From contig JAHJIK010000049.1 of assembly GCA_018823385.1 (NCBI GenBank), positions 1 through 28,846 of the forward strand: a stretch of DNA of 28,846 nt. Direction: 5' to 3'. The translations under genes were made by a program, and so were the position numbers. Of the stretch, positions 1-7,187 are shown in pieces. Source of the DNA: Patescibacteria group bacterium (GTDB lineage: Bacteria; Patescibacteriota; Minisyncoccia; Phycocordibacterales; Phycocordibacteraceae). Position 1 is the first letter of the stretch. Every line of letters starts with the position of its first letter. A model generated the notes under the pieces. It had not been told where the DNA came from, ran no database searches, and saw nothing but the letters and a program-made list of their open reading frames with translations.

Positions 1-1410
<1,410 letters not shown>

Positions 1411-1680
1411 CGGACCGAGTCATTCGAGAGAATGCTCATTGTCGATGCCTGAGTGGCTGCATGTTGGGTGTCAGATTGTACAGAAGACTTGTCTTCAGTA
1501 CTCTTTGATTCCCGACATGCAGCCACCCAGAGCGGGAAATGGTACTTATCCCTAAATAGTACTCGGACGCCGGAACAACGCACCGGTGGCATCGGAAGTA
1601 TCAATTGAGCTTCTGATGTCGAATAGGCGGAGCAAAAGAGTAGATTTCTCCTCGTTCCTTTTCTAGAAAGTATGAAGTTG
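1411..1680 (+). other. Structured spacer downstream of 16S rRNA
   Basis: There is no convincing gene here. The stretch is rich in inverted repeats. A 16-bp stem pairs GTGGCTGCATGTTGGG (1453-1468) with CCCGACATGCAGCCAC (1511-1526) with one G-U, and encloses a small hairpin GAAGAC-TT-GTCTTC (1483-1496). A 9-bp stem pairs CATCGGAAG (1590-1598) with CTTCTGATG (1610-1618). These are plausible RNase III or maturation structures of the 16S precursor, or part of an unannotated structured RNA. The 120-residue reverse-strand ORF across this region has no recognisable features. Confidence 0.55.
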
Positions 1681-1730
1681 AGCACAAGGCGGACTTTTTT
1701 CCTTCGGGAGAAAAGTCCGCCTTGTGCTTT
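1681..1730 (+). terminator. Long UUCG-capped hairpin ending the 16S transcript
   Basis: AGCACAAGGCGGACTTTT (1681-1698) is perfectly complementary to 1711-1728. The stem continues through TT/AG and CC/GG to a UUCG tetraloop at 1703-1706, for about 22 bp with one wobble. A short T run follows (1728-1730). It most likely terminates the rRNA transcript, since no 23S gene follows. Confidence 0.75.
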
Positions 1731-1762
1731 ATCTACGTCTTAAAACTTCAGATTTATTTCAT

Positions 1763-1791
1763 TTGGCCGTGTCTTACTCAAAGTTTAGAAT
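1763..1791 (+). promoter_or_regulatory. Promoter TTGGCC-N17-TAGAAT, leaderless
   Basis: A -35-like TTGGCC lies at 1763-1768 and a -10 TAGAAT at 1786-1791, separated by 17 bases. Counting 7 bases from the end of the -10 puts +1 exactly on the A of the ATG at 1798. The mRNA is therefore predicted to have no 5' leader. Confidence 0.65.
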
Positions 1792-1797
1792 GCATAT

Positions 1798-2163
1798 ATG
1801 GAAAAGGACGCACGAGAGAAGTTTGAACAAGTAGACGCGCGTTTTGATCAAATAGATAAGAAGTTCGAGGCCGTGGACGCTCGTTTTGATCAAATAAATG
1901 AGCGGTTCAGAGCCGTGGATGTTCGATTCGACGCTATAGACAGAAAATTTGATGCGTTATTTGAATATATGCAGAAGCAGTTCGCTTTTCTGCTAGAGAC
2001 CATGAATGAAGGTTTTGATAGACTGAGCGTACGGGCCACAAAGGCAGAGCTAAGGCTGGAGGATGTAGAGGAAAGAACCGGTATAGCTGAACGAGCTATT
2101 GATACAGATGCGGTGACTATAGTTGACCATGAACATCGAATTACCCGGCTTGAGGCGGCCTAG
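1798..2163 (+). CDS. Heptad-repeat coiled-coil protein
   Basis: A 121-residue hypothetical protein. Residues about 8-57 form seven consecutive heptads of the pattern F-(D/E)-x-(V/I)-(D/N)-x-(R/K), for example FDQIDKK and FDAIDRK. An aromatic FEYMQKQFAFL stretch follows, then a second predicted helical region (about 75-121) rich in Glu and Arg. The repeat also shows in the DNA as a 42-base (14-codon) unit. There is no signal peptide or membrane segment, so a cytoplasmic, self-associating rod is likely. Such short proteins are common in CPR genomes and have no assigned role. The start is fixed by the promoter that ends 6 bases upstream. It lies between the 16S terminator and a tRNA with its own promoter, so it is probably transcribed alone. 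Confidence 0.8.
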   Translation: MEKDAREKFEQVDARFDQIDKKFEAVDARFDQINERFRAVDVRFDAIDRKFDALFEYMQKQFAFLLETMNEGFDRLSVRATKAELRLEDVEERTGIAERAIDTDAVTIVDHEHRITRLEAA

Positions 2164-2190
2164 GGAAAACTGGAACTCAAGACACATTTC

Positions 2191-2199
2191 TGGTACTAT
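2191..2199 (+). promoter_or_regulatory. Extended -10 promoter of tRNA-Ile
   Basis: TGG-TACTAT at 2191-2199 is an extended -10 (TGn). It predicts +1 near 2206, two bases before the mature tRNA. The -35 region (TGGAAC, about 2171-2176) is weak. Confidence 0.5.
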
Positions 2200-2207
2200 C
2201 CCGATAC

Positions 2208-2280
2208 GCAAGTGTAGCTCAGTTGGTAGAGCACTCGACTGATACTCGAGCGGTCGTAGGTTCGAATCCTACCACTTGCA
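2208..2280 (+). tRNA. ileT: tRNA-Ile (anticodon GAU)
   Basis: A 73-base cloverleaf. The acceptor stem is GCAAGTG/CACTTGC, the D stem GCTC/GAGC, the anticodon stem CTCGA/TCGAG with loop CTGATAC (GAT at 2241-2243), the variable region CGGTC, and the T arm GTAGG-TTCGAAT-CCTAC. The discriminator is A at 2280. CCA is not encoded (CCC follows), so it must be added by a CCA-adding enzyme. In many bacteria this isoacceptor sits between 16S and 23S; here it is about 0.8 kb downstream of a 16S gene that has lost its 23S neighbour. Confidence 0.95.
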
Positions 2281-2286
2281 CCCACA

Positions 2287-2313
2287 GAAAGCCGCGGCAT
2301 TGCCGCGGCTTTC
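2287..2313 (+). terminator. Perfect 12-bp hairpin after tRNA-Ile
   Basis: GAAAGCCGCGGC (2287-2298) and GCCGCGGCTTTC (2302-2313) pair perfectly around a 3-base loop. No T tract follows beyond the stem. It sits 6 bases after the tRNA and overlaps the expected -35 region of the next gene, so it probably ends the tRNA transcript. Confidence 0.6.
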
Positions 2314-2316
2314 GGC

Positions 2317-2322
2317 TATACT
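2317..2322 (+). promoter_or_regulatory. -10 box of the PrcB-like gene, leaderless
   Basis: TATACT at 2317-2322 places +1 on the A of the ATG at 2329. The -35 region falls inside the preceding hairpin and has no recognisable hexamer. Confidence 0.55.
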
Positions 2323-2328
2323 ATACGC

Positions 2329-2871
2329 ATGCGAGACACACTCATTATCCTAGGTATTTGTATAGCAGCATTTGTCGTTGGTGGTTATTTATACATTAAC
2401 AACGTCGGCCCTGCGGCCACAGAGATACCAGAACTTGGTGCGACGGCTGCAACACCTGAACTGGTGACGGAAACAGCAGGACCAGTATCATTCAGTGTAA
2501 TTAGTCAGGGTACGCGTGCGTCAGGTATTTCAGACAGGAAGAACTTCGCCGTTAGAAGTGAGTTGGCATTCGAAGATTTGTGGCAAAAAGTACACGGGGA
2601 AGATGGAGAGGCTCTTCCGAAAGTTGCTTTTGATCAGTACCAGGTGATTGGAGTGTTTGCCGGAATCAAGTCAAGTGGCGGGTATGCAATTTCAGTTGTT
2701 TCAGTAAAGGACACCGATACTGAACGGGCCGTCACCATTGCCATCACATCCCCAGGAGAGGGGTGTTCGGTCACTCAAGCCCTCACAAACCCATACCAGC
2801 TGATTAAGCTGCCGGCCAGCAATCTGCCGCTAACACGAGAGTACATAGAGGAGATACGTCCGTGCTCATAA
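2329..2871 (+). CDS. Membrane-anchored PrcB-like C-terminal domain protein
   Basis: 180 residues. An N-terminal membrane anchor (about 4-24) is followed by a Thr/Ala/Pro-rich linker to about 50 and then a globular domain facing outward. The domain resembles the PrcB C-terminal family (named after the treponemal PrtP/dentilisin protease complex). It shows a hydrophobic strand with VIGVFAG (107-112), a SSGGYAISV segment (115-123) and the family-like GEGCSVTQALTNPYQLIKLP (143-162). Two Cys (146 and 179) could form a disulphide outside the cell. The molecular role of the domain is poorly known; a protein-interaction or protease-associated function is a guess from the family. It precedes murD by 35 bases, but murD has its own -10 box. 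Confidence 0.75.
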   Translation: MRDTLIILGICIAAFVVGGYLYINNVGPAATEIPELGATAATPELVTETAGPVSFSVISQGTRASGISDRKNFAVRSELAFEDLWQKVHGEDGEALPKVAFDQYQVIGVFAGIKSSGGYAISVVSVKDTDTERAVTIAITSPGEGCSVTQALTNPYQLIKLPASNLPLTREYIEEIRPCS

Positions 2872-2894
2872 TTCAGTTTCTGGCCCAGATGCGA

Positions 2895-2900
2895 TAGGAT
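2895..2900 (+). promoter_or_regulatory. -10 box of murD, leaderless
   Basis: TAGGAT at 2895-2900 places +1 on the A of the ATG at 2907. A TTCAGT at 2872-2877, 17 bases upstream, is a weak -35 candidate. Confidence 0.5.
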
Positions 2901-2906
2901 GCATCA

Positions 2907-4208
2907 ATGGAGATTGGAGACCGATTCACCGGGAAAAAGATAACCGTAATGGGGCTTGGTCTGTTGGGCCGAGCTCGTGGAGATGCGCTATTCTTGGCAC
3001 GCCACGGCGCTGAGCTCATTATTACGGATCTTAAGTCTGAAGAGCAGCTGGCGTCATCGATAGCTGAGTTTTCAGCATTCCCAAGTGTTCGTTTTGTACT
3101 AGGGGAACACCGTATTGAAGATTTCAAAGGAAGAGACTTTGTCCTAAAAGCAGCTGGTGTACCCAATGATTCTATATATCTGCAGACGGCGAGAGAGGAA
3201 GGAACTCCTGTTGTTATGAGCGCATCATGGTTTGCTGAAGTGTCGGGTGTACGCGTACTAGGTATTACCGGTACACGCGGCAAGTCAACGGTGACCCACA
3301 TGCTGAATGCAATATTTGAGAAAGCTGGAAGAAAAGTACTTCTAGGCGGTAACGTACAGGGAGTTTCAACACTTGCATTTTTGGATGAGGTGACGCCGGA
3401 ACATGTCGCTATCCTCGAGCTCGACTCTTGGCAGCTGCAAGGTTTTGGTGAGGCAAAGATGAGTCCTCATCTTTCAGTGTTCACCACTTTCTTTCCCGAT
3501 CACCTCAACTACTACCCCTCAATGGAGGAATACCTGGCCGACAAGGCAAGTATCTTTTTGTATCAAAAACCAGGCGAGACATTAGTGCTGGGGGCGCAGG
3601 CGGAACCACTCGTAACTCCAACATATGGGGACGTGATACCTTCTTCTGTTCAGGTGGTGGCCGAAACCGATTTACCAAGTGACTGGACTCTCCGTGTTCT
3701 GGGAGCGCACAACCGATATAATGCGGCTCTCGCACGTGCAGCAGCGCTTGTTGAGGGAATAGACGAAACAGTGATTCGAGCGGCTCTTGAGGGCTTTGGT
3801 GGGGTTCCAGGACGCCTTGAATTGGTGCGATCGATTAACGGTATTGAGGTATATAACGATACAAACTCCACAACGCCAGACGCCACTCTTGCAGCTATTC
3901 AGGCCCTAACTGAAGCAGGCAAACCAATCATCCTCATTATGGGCGGGTCTGATAAGGGAATAGATATGCAGCCACTTATTGCAAAACTGCCCGACCTCAA
4001 AAAGGTGGTACTGCTCGCAGGAACAGGCTCAGAGAAGATCGGTGGGGATATGAAGACTACACTTGAGGCAGCGGTAGACGAGGCTTTTCTCCATGCTGCG
4101 CCAGGCGACGCCATATTGTTCAGTCCGGCGTTTGCCTCTTTTGGAATGTTCACAAACGAGTATGATAGGGGAGAGAAATTCAATAGCTATATAGATACAA
4201 AAGCATGA
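2907..4208 (+). CDS. murD: UDP-N-acetylmuramoyl-L-alanine--D-glutamate ligase
   Basis: 433 residues, normal MurD length. It adds D-Glu to UDP-MurNAc-L-Ala using ATP in cytoplasmic peptidoglycan precursor synthesis. The N-terminal Rossmann-like domain begins VMGLGLLGRA (14-23). The Mur ligase P-loop is GTRGKST (122-128), followed by ELDSWQLQ (171-178, the E. coli ELSSFQLE region) and PDHLNYY (197-203). Lys213 in the YLADKASIF segment is the likely carbamylated lysine. NDTNSTTPDATLAA and GGSDKG mark the C-terminal domain. There is no Shine-Dalgarno; the start is set by the -10 box. It overlaps murC by 4 bases (ATGA), consistent with translational coupling. Confidence 0.95.
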   Translation: MEIGDRFTGKKITVMGLGLLGRARGDALFLARHGAELIITDLKSEEQLASSIAEFSAFPSVRFVLGEHRIEDFKGRDFVLKAAGVPNDSIYLQTAREEGTPVVMSASWFAEVSGVRVLGITGTRGKSTVTHMLNAIFEKAGRKVLLGGNVQGVSTLAFLDEVTPEHVAILELDSWQLQGFGEAKMSPHLSVFTTFFPDHLNYYPSMEEYLADKASIFLYQKPGETLVLGAQAEPLVTPTYGDVIPSSVQVVAETDLPSDWTLRVLGAHNRYNAALARAAALVEGIDETVIRAALEGFGGVPGRLELVRSINGIEVYNDTNSTTPDATLAAIQALTEAGKPIILIMGGSDKGIDMQPLIAKLPDLKKVVLLAGTGSEKIGGDMKTTLEAAVDEAFLHAAPGDAILFSPAFASFGMFTNEYDRGEKFNSYIDTKA

Positions 4209-5476
4209 GAAAAATACACTTTACCGGTATCGGAGGAATTGGGATGTCAGCACTCGCGCAGCTGTTACAGGAGCGTGGTGATGAAATTGTGGGAACCGAT
4301 CGTTCAGCAAGTCCCGTAACAGAGATGCTGGAAGAGAAGGGTGTCAGTGTCATCGTTGGACAGAAGGCAGTGAATGTATCTGAAGATACCGACATGTTGG
4401 TGTATAGCGATGCGGTACCGGAAGATAACGTGGAGCGTGCGCGCGCATCTGAACTTGGTATTCCACAGCTATCGTATTTCAAAATGCTTGGAACGGTATC
4501 GGGTATGAAGCGGACGGTCGCAATTGCAGGAACACATGGGAAGACGACAACAACTGGAATGCTGGCGAAGATTCTGAAGGATGCGGGAGCATCACCAACA
4601 GCGGTAGTGGGTTCAATTGTGCAGGACTTTGGAAGCAACTATCTATCAGGAACCTCTGATCTATTTGTCGTTGAAGCCTGTGAATATGAACGTCACTTCC
4701 TTGAGTTATCTCCTGAAATACTGGTAATCACCAACATAGAGTTCGATCACACTGACTACTATGACGACCTTGCTGATGTACAGGATGCGTTCCGGTCTCT
4801 CATTAAGAAGCTCCCATCTAACGGGGTCATTGTTACCGATGTAGAGAACTCAAATATTCAACCGTTGCTTGAGGACACTAATCTGCAGGTGGTGGACTAT
4901 ATGTCTGAGCCTGAATACTCTCTCATACTGCCTGGTGACTTCAATGTCATGAATGCTCGAGCAGCAGCTGCAGCCGCAAAGATTGCGTTTCCTAAGGTGT
5001 CGGCGTCAACAATTAGTGAGTCACTGAAAACATTTAGAGGTACCTGGCGTCGTTTTGAATATAAAGGAACGACAGAAAGTGGTGCAGAAGTATACGACGA
5101 CTACGCACATCACCCAACCGCTATTAAAGAAACAATTCGCGCGGCAAAGGGGAAGGTGAATGGGCGAATTATTGTTGCATTCCATCCGCACTTGTATAGT
5201 CGTACACGAGACCTCATCGATGGGTTCTCACGTGCATTTGCTGGGGCAGATGACGTCGTGATTGCACCAATCTTTGCTGCACGCGAAATTGATGACGGTA
5301 CCATTTCATCTGAGATTCTAGCTGATCGAATTGTAGCTGAAGGGGTCAAAGCGCATGCAGAAGACTCACTTGAAGCGGTTGAGGCATACCTCCGCAAAGA
5401 ATTGAAAGAAGGTGACACTCTTATCACCATGGGGGCGGGTGATATATACAAAGTTGCAGAGGCGTTAGTGAAATAG
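4205..5476 (+). CDS. murC: UDP-N-acetylmuramate--L-alanine ligase
   Basis: 423 residues. It joins L-Ala to UDP-MurNAc, the step before MurD. The N-terminal nucleotide-binding motif is HFTGIGGIGMSALA (5-18), the ATP P-loop is GTHGKTTTT (109-117), and the central signature is NIEFDHTDYY (177-186). The C-terminal domain carries YDDYAHHPTAIKETI, which is diagnostic of MurC/Mpl. The UDP-MurNAc-binding stretch reads VEACEYERHF where many MurC have a VEADESD-type sequence, so the sister enzyme Mpl (peptide recycling) is an alternative. Adjacency to murD and a murB at the far end of the window favour MurC. No Shine-Dalgarno is present. Confidence 0.9.
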   Translation: MRKIHFTGIGGIGMSALAQLLQERGDEIVGTDRSASPVTEMLEEKGVSVIVGQKAVNVSEDTDMLVYSDAVPEDNVERARASELGIPQLSYFKMLGTVSGMKRTVAIAGTHGKTTTTGMLAKILKDAGASPTAVVGSIVQDFGSNYLSGTSDLFVVEACEYERHFLELSPEILVITNIEFDHTDYYDDLADVQDAFRSLIKKLPSNGVIVTDVENSNIQPLLEDTNLQVVDYMSEPEYSLILPGDFNVMNARAAAAAAKIAFPKVSASTISESLKTFRGTWRRFEYKGTTESGAEVYDDYAHHPTAIKETIRAAKGKVNGRIIVAFHPHLYSRTRDLIDGFSRAFAGADDVVIAPIFAAREIDDGTISSEILADRIVAEGVKAHAEDSLEAVEAYLRKELKEGDTLITMGAGDIYKVAEALVK

Positions 5477-5484
5477 CTAAAGCA

Positions 5485-5512
5485 TTTACAAAGTAAGAAC
5501 GTATGGTACTGT
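5485..5512 (+). promoter_or_regulatory. Candidate extended -10 promoter for the YdcF-like ORF
   Basis: TTTACA (5485-5490), a 16-base spacer and TGG-TACTGT (-10 at 5507-5512) predict +1 near 5519 and a roughly 40-base leader containing the Shine-Dalgarno. The promoter is embedded in the murC terminator hairpin. It is weaker evidence than the other promoters listed. Confidence 0.35.
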
Positions 5513-5529
5513 GTGCCTACGTTCTTTTT
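5495..5529 (+). terminator. Rho-independent terminator of murDC
   Basis: AAGAACGTA (5495-5503) pairs with TACGTTCTT (5518-5526). Two further G-C pairs lie past a bulged T, and a T run extends to 5529. It follows the murC stop by 18 bases. Confidence 0.8.
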
Positions 5530-5545
5530 GTGTTCATATAGCGAG

Positions 5546-5554
5546 AAAGGAGGT
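5546..5554 (+). promoter_or_regulatory. Strong canonical Shine-Dalgarno AAAGGAGGT
   Basis: AAAGGAGGT lies 5 bases before the GTG start at 5560. It is almost the only perfect Shine-Dalgarno in the window and would pair with a standard CACCTCC 16S tail, which the local 16S gene lacks. Confidence 0.8.
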
Positions 5555-5559
5555 GCTTC

Positions 5560-6108
5560 GTGCGCCAATCGATAATACTGGTTATTGCGGCCGGTCTCAC
5601 CTGGGACCATGGCAAACCGGCTTTGGACTCTGAGTCCAGGAGAGTCTGTGAAGAGGCCGCTCGACTCGCCAAAGAGATTTCGGACGCGATCCTTTACTGC
5701 ACAGCCGGAGTTGCGACTGAGTATGAGTCGGTTATCATGTCGCGGTTGATGAAAGAGTATCTCATCAAGTGTGGTGCTTCCCCGGCCAGGACCTTGGATT
5801 ATTGTGCGCCAAATTTCACCACAGTCGGCGAGGCACGGTGCTTCTGGGAGTCTGTTCTCAAGGAATGGAGAGGGGACGACTACAGTGATTACATGGTGTA
5901 TGTCGTCGCACGTTCCTGGCATGCTCCCCGAGTCGAACTTGTAATGTGGTCGACTGTTCCGCGACCGCTCTTGAATCATGTTGTCATTCGCATGGTTCAT
6001 GCCGTGTCGGAAGAATGGCACTTTGAAAAGCGTCTCGAATGGCTTCGTTGGCTGAAAGGTTTTCGGCATGTCATGTTTGGCTTTTGGAGACAGTTTCGCT
6101 TTCAGTGA
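5560..6108 (+). CDS. YdcF/DUF218-like protein with foreign character
   Basis: 182 residues starting at GTG, the only GTG start called in the window, chosen from the perfect Shine-Dalgarno 5 bases upstream. The pattern fits the DUF218/YdcF (SanA/ElyC) fold: a first strand SIILVIAAGLTW (4-15), then SESRRVCEEAARLAKE (24-39), a helix leading to LIKCGASPARTL (68-79), and CAPNFTTVGEARCF (82-95), which corresponds to the family's S-x-NT-x-E motif. There is no signal peptide or membrane segment, unlike SanA/ElyC. The exact function is unknown; envelope-related roles are known for some relatives. GC is about 53% (hand count 5581-6060), against 42-43% in sampled murC lines. It is bounded by terminators on both sides, so it is a self-contained cassette that may have been acquired from elsewhere. 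Confidence 0.75.
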   Translation: MRQSIILVIAAGLTWDHGKPALDSESRRVCEEAARLAKEISDAILYCTAGVATEYESVIMSRLMKEYLIKCGASPARTLDYCAPNFTTVGEARCFWESVLKEWRGDDYSDYMVYVVARSWHAPRVELVMWSTVPRPLLNHVVIRMVHAVSEEWHFEKRLEWLRWLKGFRHVMFGFWRQFRFQ

Positions 6109-6136
6109 TCGCAGCGCATCAAGAGGGGTCAAATAC

Positions 6137-6172
6137 GCGACGGGGTCTTACAAACCCCGTCGCTTTTCTTTT
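6137..6172 (+). terminator. Rho-independent terminator after the YdcF-like ORF
   Basis: GCGACGGGGT (6137-6146) pairs with ACCCCGTCGC (6154-6163) around a 7-base loop, followed by TTTTCTTTT (6164-6172). This is a textbook intrinsic terminator. Confidence 0.9.
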
Positions 6173-6200
6173 AGTACGTAACCAAGTAGTCTTTGCATAT

Positions 6201-6881
6201 ATGGGAACACTTTCAGTAGTAGCAACACCAATAGGGAACTTGGGAGACATCACACTTCGAGCTATCGACGTGCTGAAGTCCTGTGACGCCATCGCCTGTG
6301 AAGACACGCGCGTAACTGCGAAGCTCCTTGCTCGTTTTGAAATCCAGAAGCCGCTTCTCGTATATCATGCGCGCAGTGGGCGAATTGCTTCGACTCGTAT
6401 TCTGCAAGGTCTTTCTGAAGGGAAACACATTGCGCTTGTTACAGACGCCGGAACACCAGGTATTTCAGATCCGGGCAGTGAGCTGGTTCGCGAGGTTCGT
6501 GAACGTCTTGGGGACGAAGTTCGTATTGATGCAATACCAGGGCCCTCTGCTCTCGGCGCAGCACTTTCAATTGCAGGAGTTCCCACACATGAGTTTGTAT
6601 TCTATGGATTCCTTCCGCACAAAAAAGGACGCCAGACGCTTCTAAAAGAAATATCTGAGAGCGAGCGAACCTCTATTTTTTATGAATCTCCACACCGCAT
6701 TGAGAAAGCGCTTGCGTCACTTGCTGAGCTGCTGTCAGAGAATAAGAAGGTGACTGTGTTGCGAGAATTGACGAAAATGCACGAGACCGTCGTTGCTGGA
6801 ACGGCAGAAGAAATGGCAGCACATTTCACTTCGCATCCTGGTGAAGTACGCGGAGAATTTGTGGTGATAGTTTCTGCCTGA
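6201..6881 (+). CDS. rsmI: 16S rRNA (cytidine1402-2'-O)-methyltransferase
   Basis: 226 residues from the ATG at 6201. The open frame extends further upstream, but that part covers the preceding gene and terminator. RsmI 2'-O-methylates C1402 in the ribosomal P site using SAM. Motifs: GTLSVVATPIGNLGDITLRA near the N-terminus, CEDTRVTAKLL, VTDAGTPGISDPGSEL, IPGPSALGAALSIAG, FLPHKKGRQ and YESPHRI, all typical of the tetrapyrrole-methylase fold. It is shorter than the roughly 280 residues of E. coli RsmI because the C-terminal extension is missing. A TAGTCT at 6187-6192 predicts +1 near 6199, leaving a leader of about 2 bases. Confidence 0.93.
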   Translation: MGTLSVVATPIGNLGDITLRAIDVLKSCDAIACEDTRVTAKLLARFEIQKPLLVYHARSGRIASTRILQGLSEGKHIALVTDAGTPGISDPGSELVREVRERLGDEVRIDAIPGPSALGAALSIAGVPTHEFVFYGFLPHKKGRQTLLKEISESERTSIFYESPHRIEKALASLAELLSENKKVTVLRELTKMHETVVAGTAEEMAAHFTSHPGEVRGEFVVIVSA

Positions 6882-6887
6882 TACACT
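6882..6887 (+). promoter_or_regulatory. Extended -10 box, leaderless
   Basis: TGA-TACACT (hexamer 6882-6887), just after the rsmI stop, places +1 exactly on the A of the ATG at 6894. Confidence 0.5.
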
Positions 6888-6893
6888 CAAAGA

Positions 6894-7083
6894 ATGTCGC
6901 GTGAAAGTGTACTTATCTTACTTGGTGTACTAACTGCTTTTTCTCCTTTTTCTGGATTACCAATTGCGTGGTTGCTCTGGATACTTCCTGTCGTTGGTGT
7001 GTGTCGTTATAATCGGCATTTCTTTTAAACTACAAAAGCTTCTTGCGCCAATATCTGCTACGGACGAAGAGAATGTTGCATAG
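6894..7083 (+). pseudogene. Small membrane protein, apparently frameshifted at a GT repeat
   Basis: The frame from 6894 encodes 44 residues and stops at 7028. It begins MSRESVLILLGVL, with an N-terminal hydrophobic helix, then SPFSGLPIAWLLWILPVVG and an implausible tail VCRYNRHFF. From the GTGTGTGT run at 6997-7004 the adjacent frame continues sensibly as VVIIGISFKLQKLLAP and ends in an acidic ATDEENVA at a TAG (7081-7083). Adding one GT unit fuses the two into a coherent protein of about 63 residues with a complete second membrane helix and a charged tail. Tiny proteins of this shape are common in Parcubacteria with unknown function (from memory of the group, not a search). It may be a sequencing or assembly error, true decay, or a slippage switch. 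The 44-residue product is the alternative reading. Confidence 0.65.
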
Positions 7084-7143
7084 GTACCTAACACGGCTCT
7101 ATAACTTTCTCAGCTTTATTTTATTTTCACCACATATTCTATG

Positions 7144-7179
7144 TATGACGTGCTCGTCATACTAGTCACGCGGTATACT
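7144..7179 (+). promoter_or_regulatory. Promoter region with inverted repeat before the ATPase gene
   Basis: TATGACG-TGCT-CGTCATA (7144-7161) is a perfect 7-bp inverted repeat with a 4-base spacer. A TATACT -10 follows at 7174-7179, predicting +1 near 7186. The repeat covers the -35 position, so it could be an operator. The predicted +1 lies after the ATG at 7182 and just before the ATG at 7188. Confidence 0.5.
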
Positions 7180-7187
7180 GAATGGTA

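Noticed and set aside
5110..6132. 340-residue reverse-strand open frame
   Set aside because: It lies antisense to the end of murC, a terminator and the YdcF-like ORF, has no start signal and no family-like sequence. The forward genes have clear motifs.
7182..7187. ATG at 7182 as start of the ATPase
   Set aside because: It lies only 2 bases after the -10 box, upstream of the predicted transcription start; the ATG at 7188 fits better, though the protein differs by just two residues.
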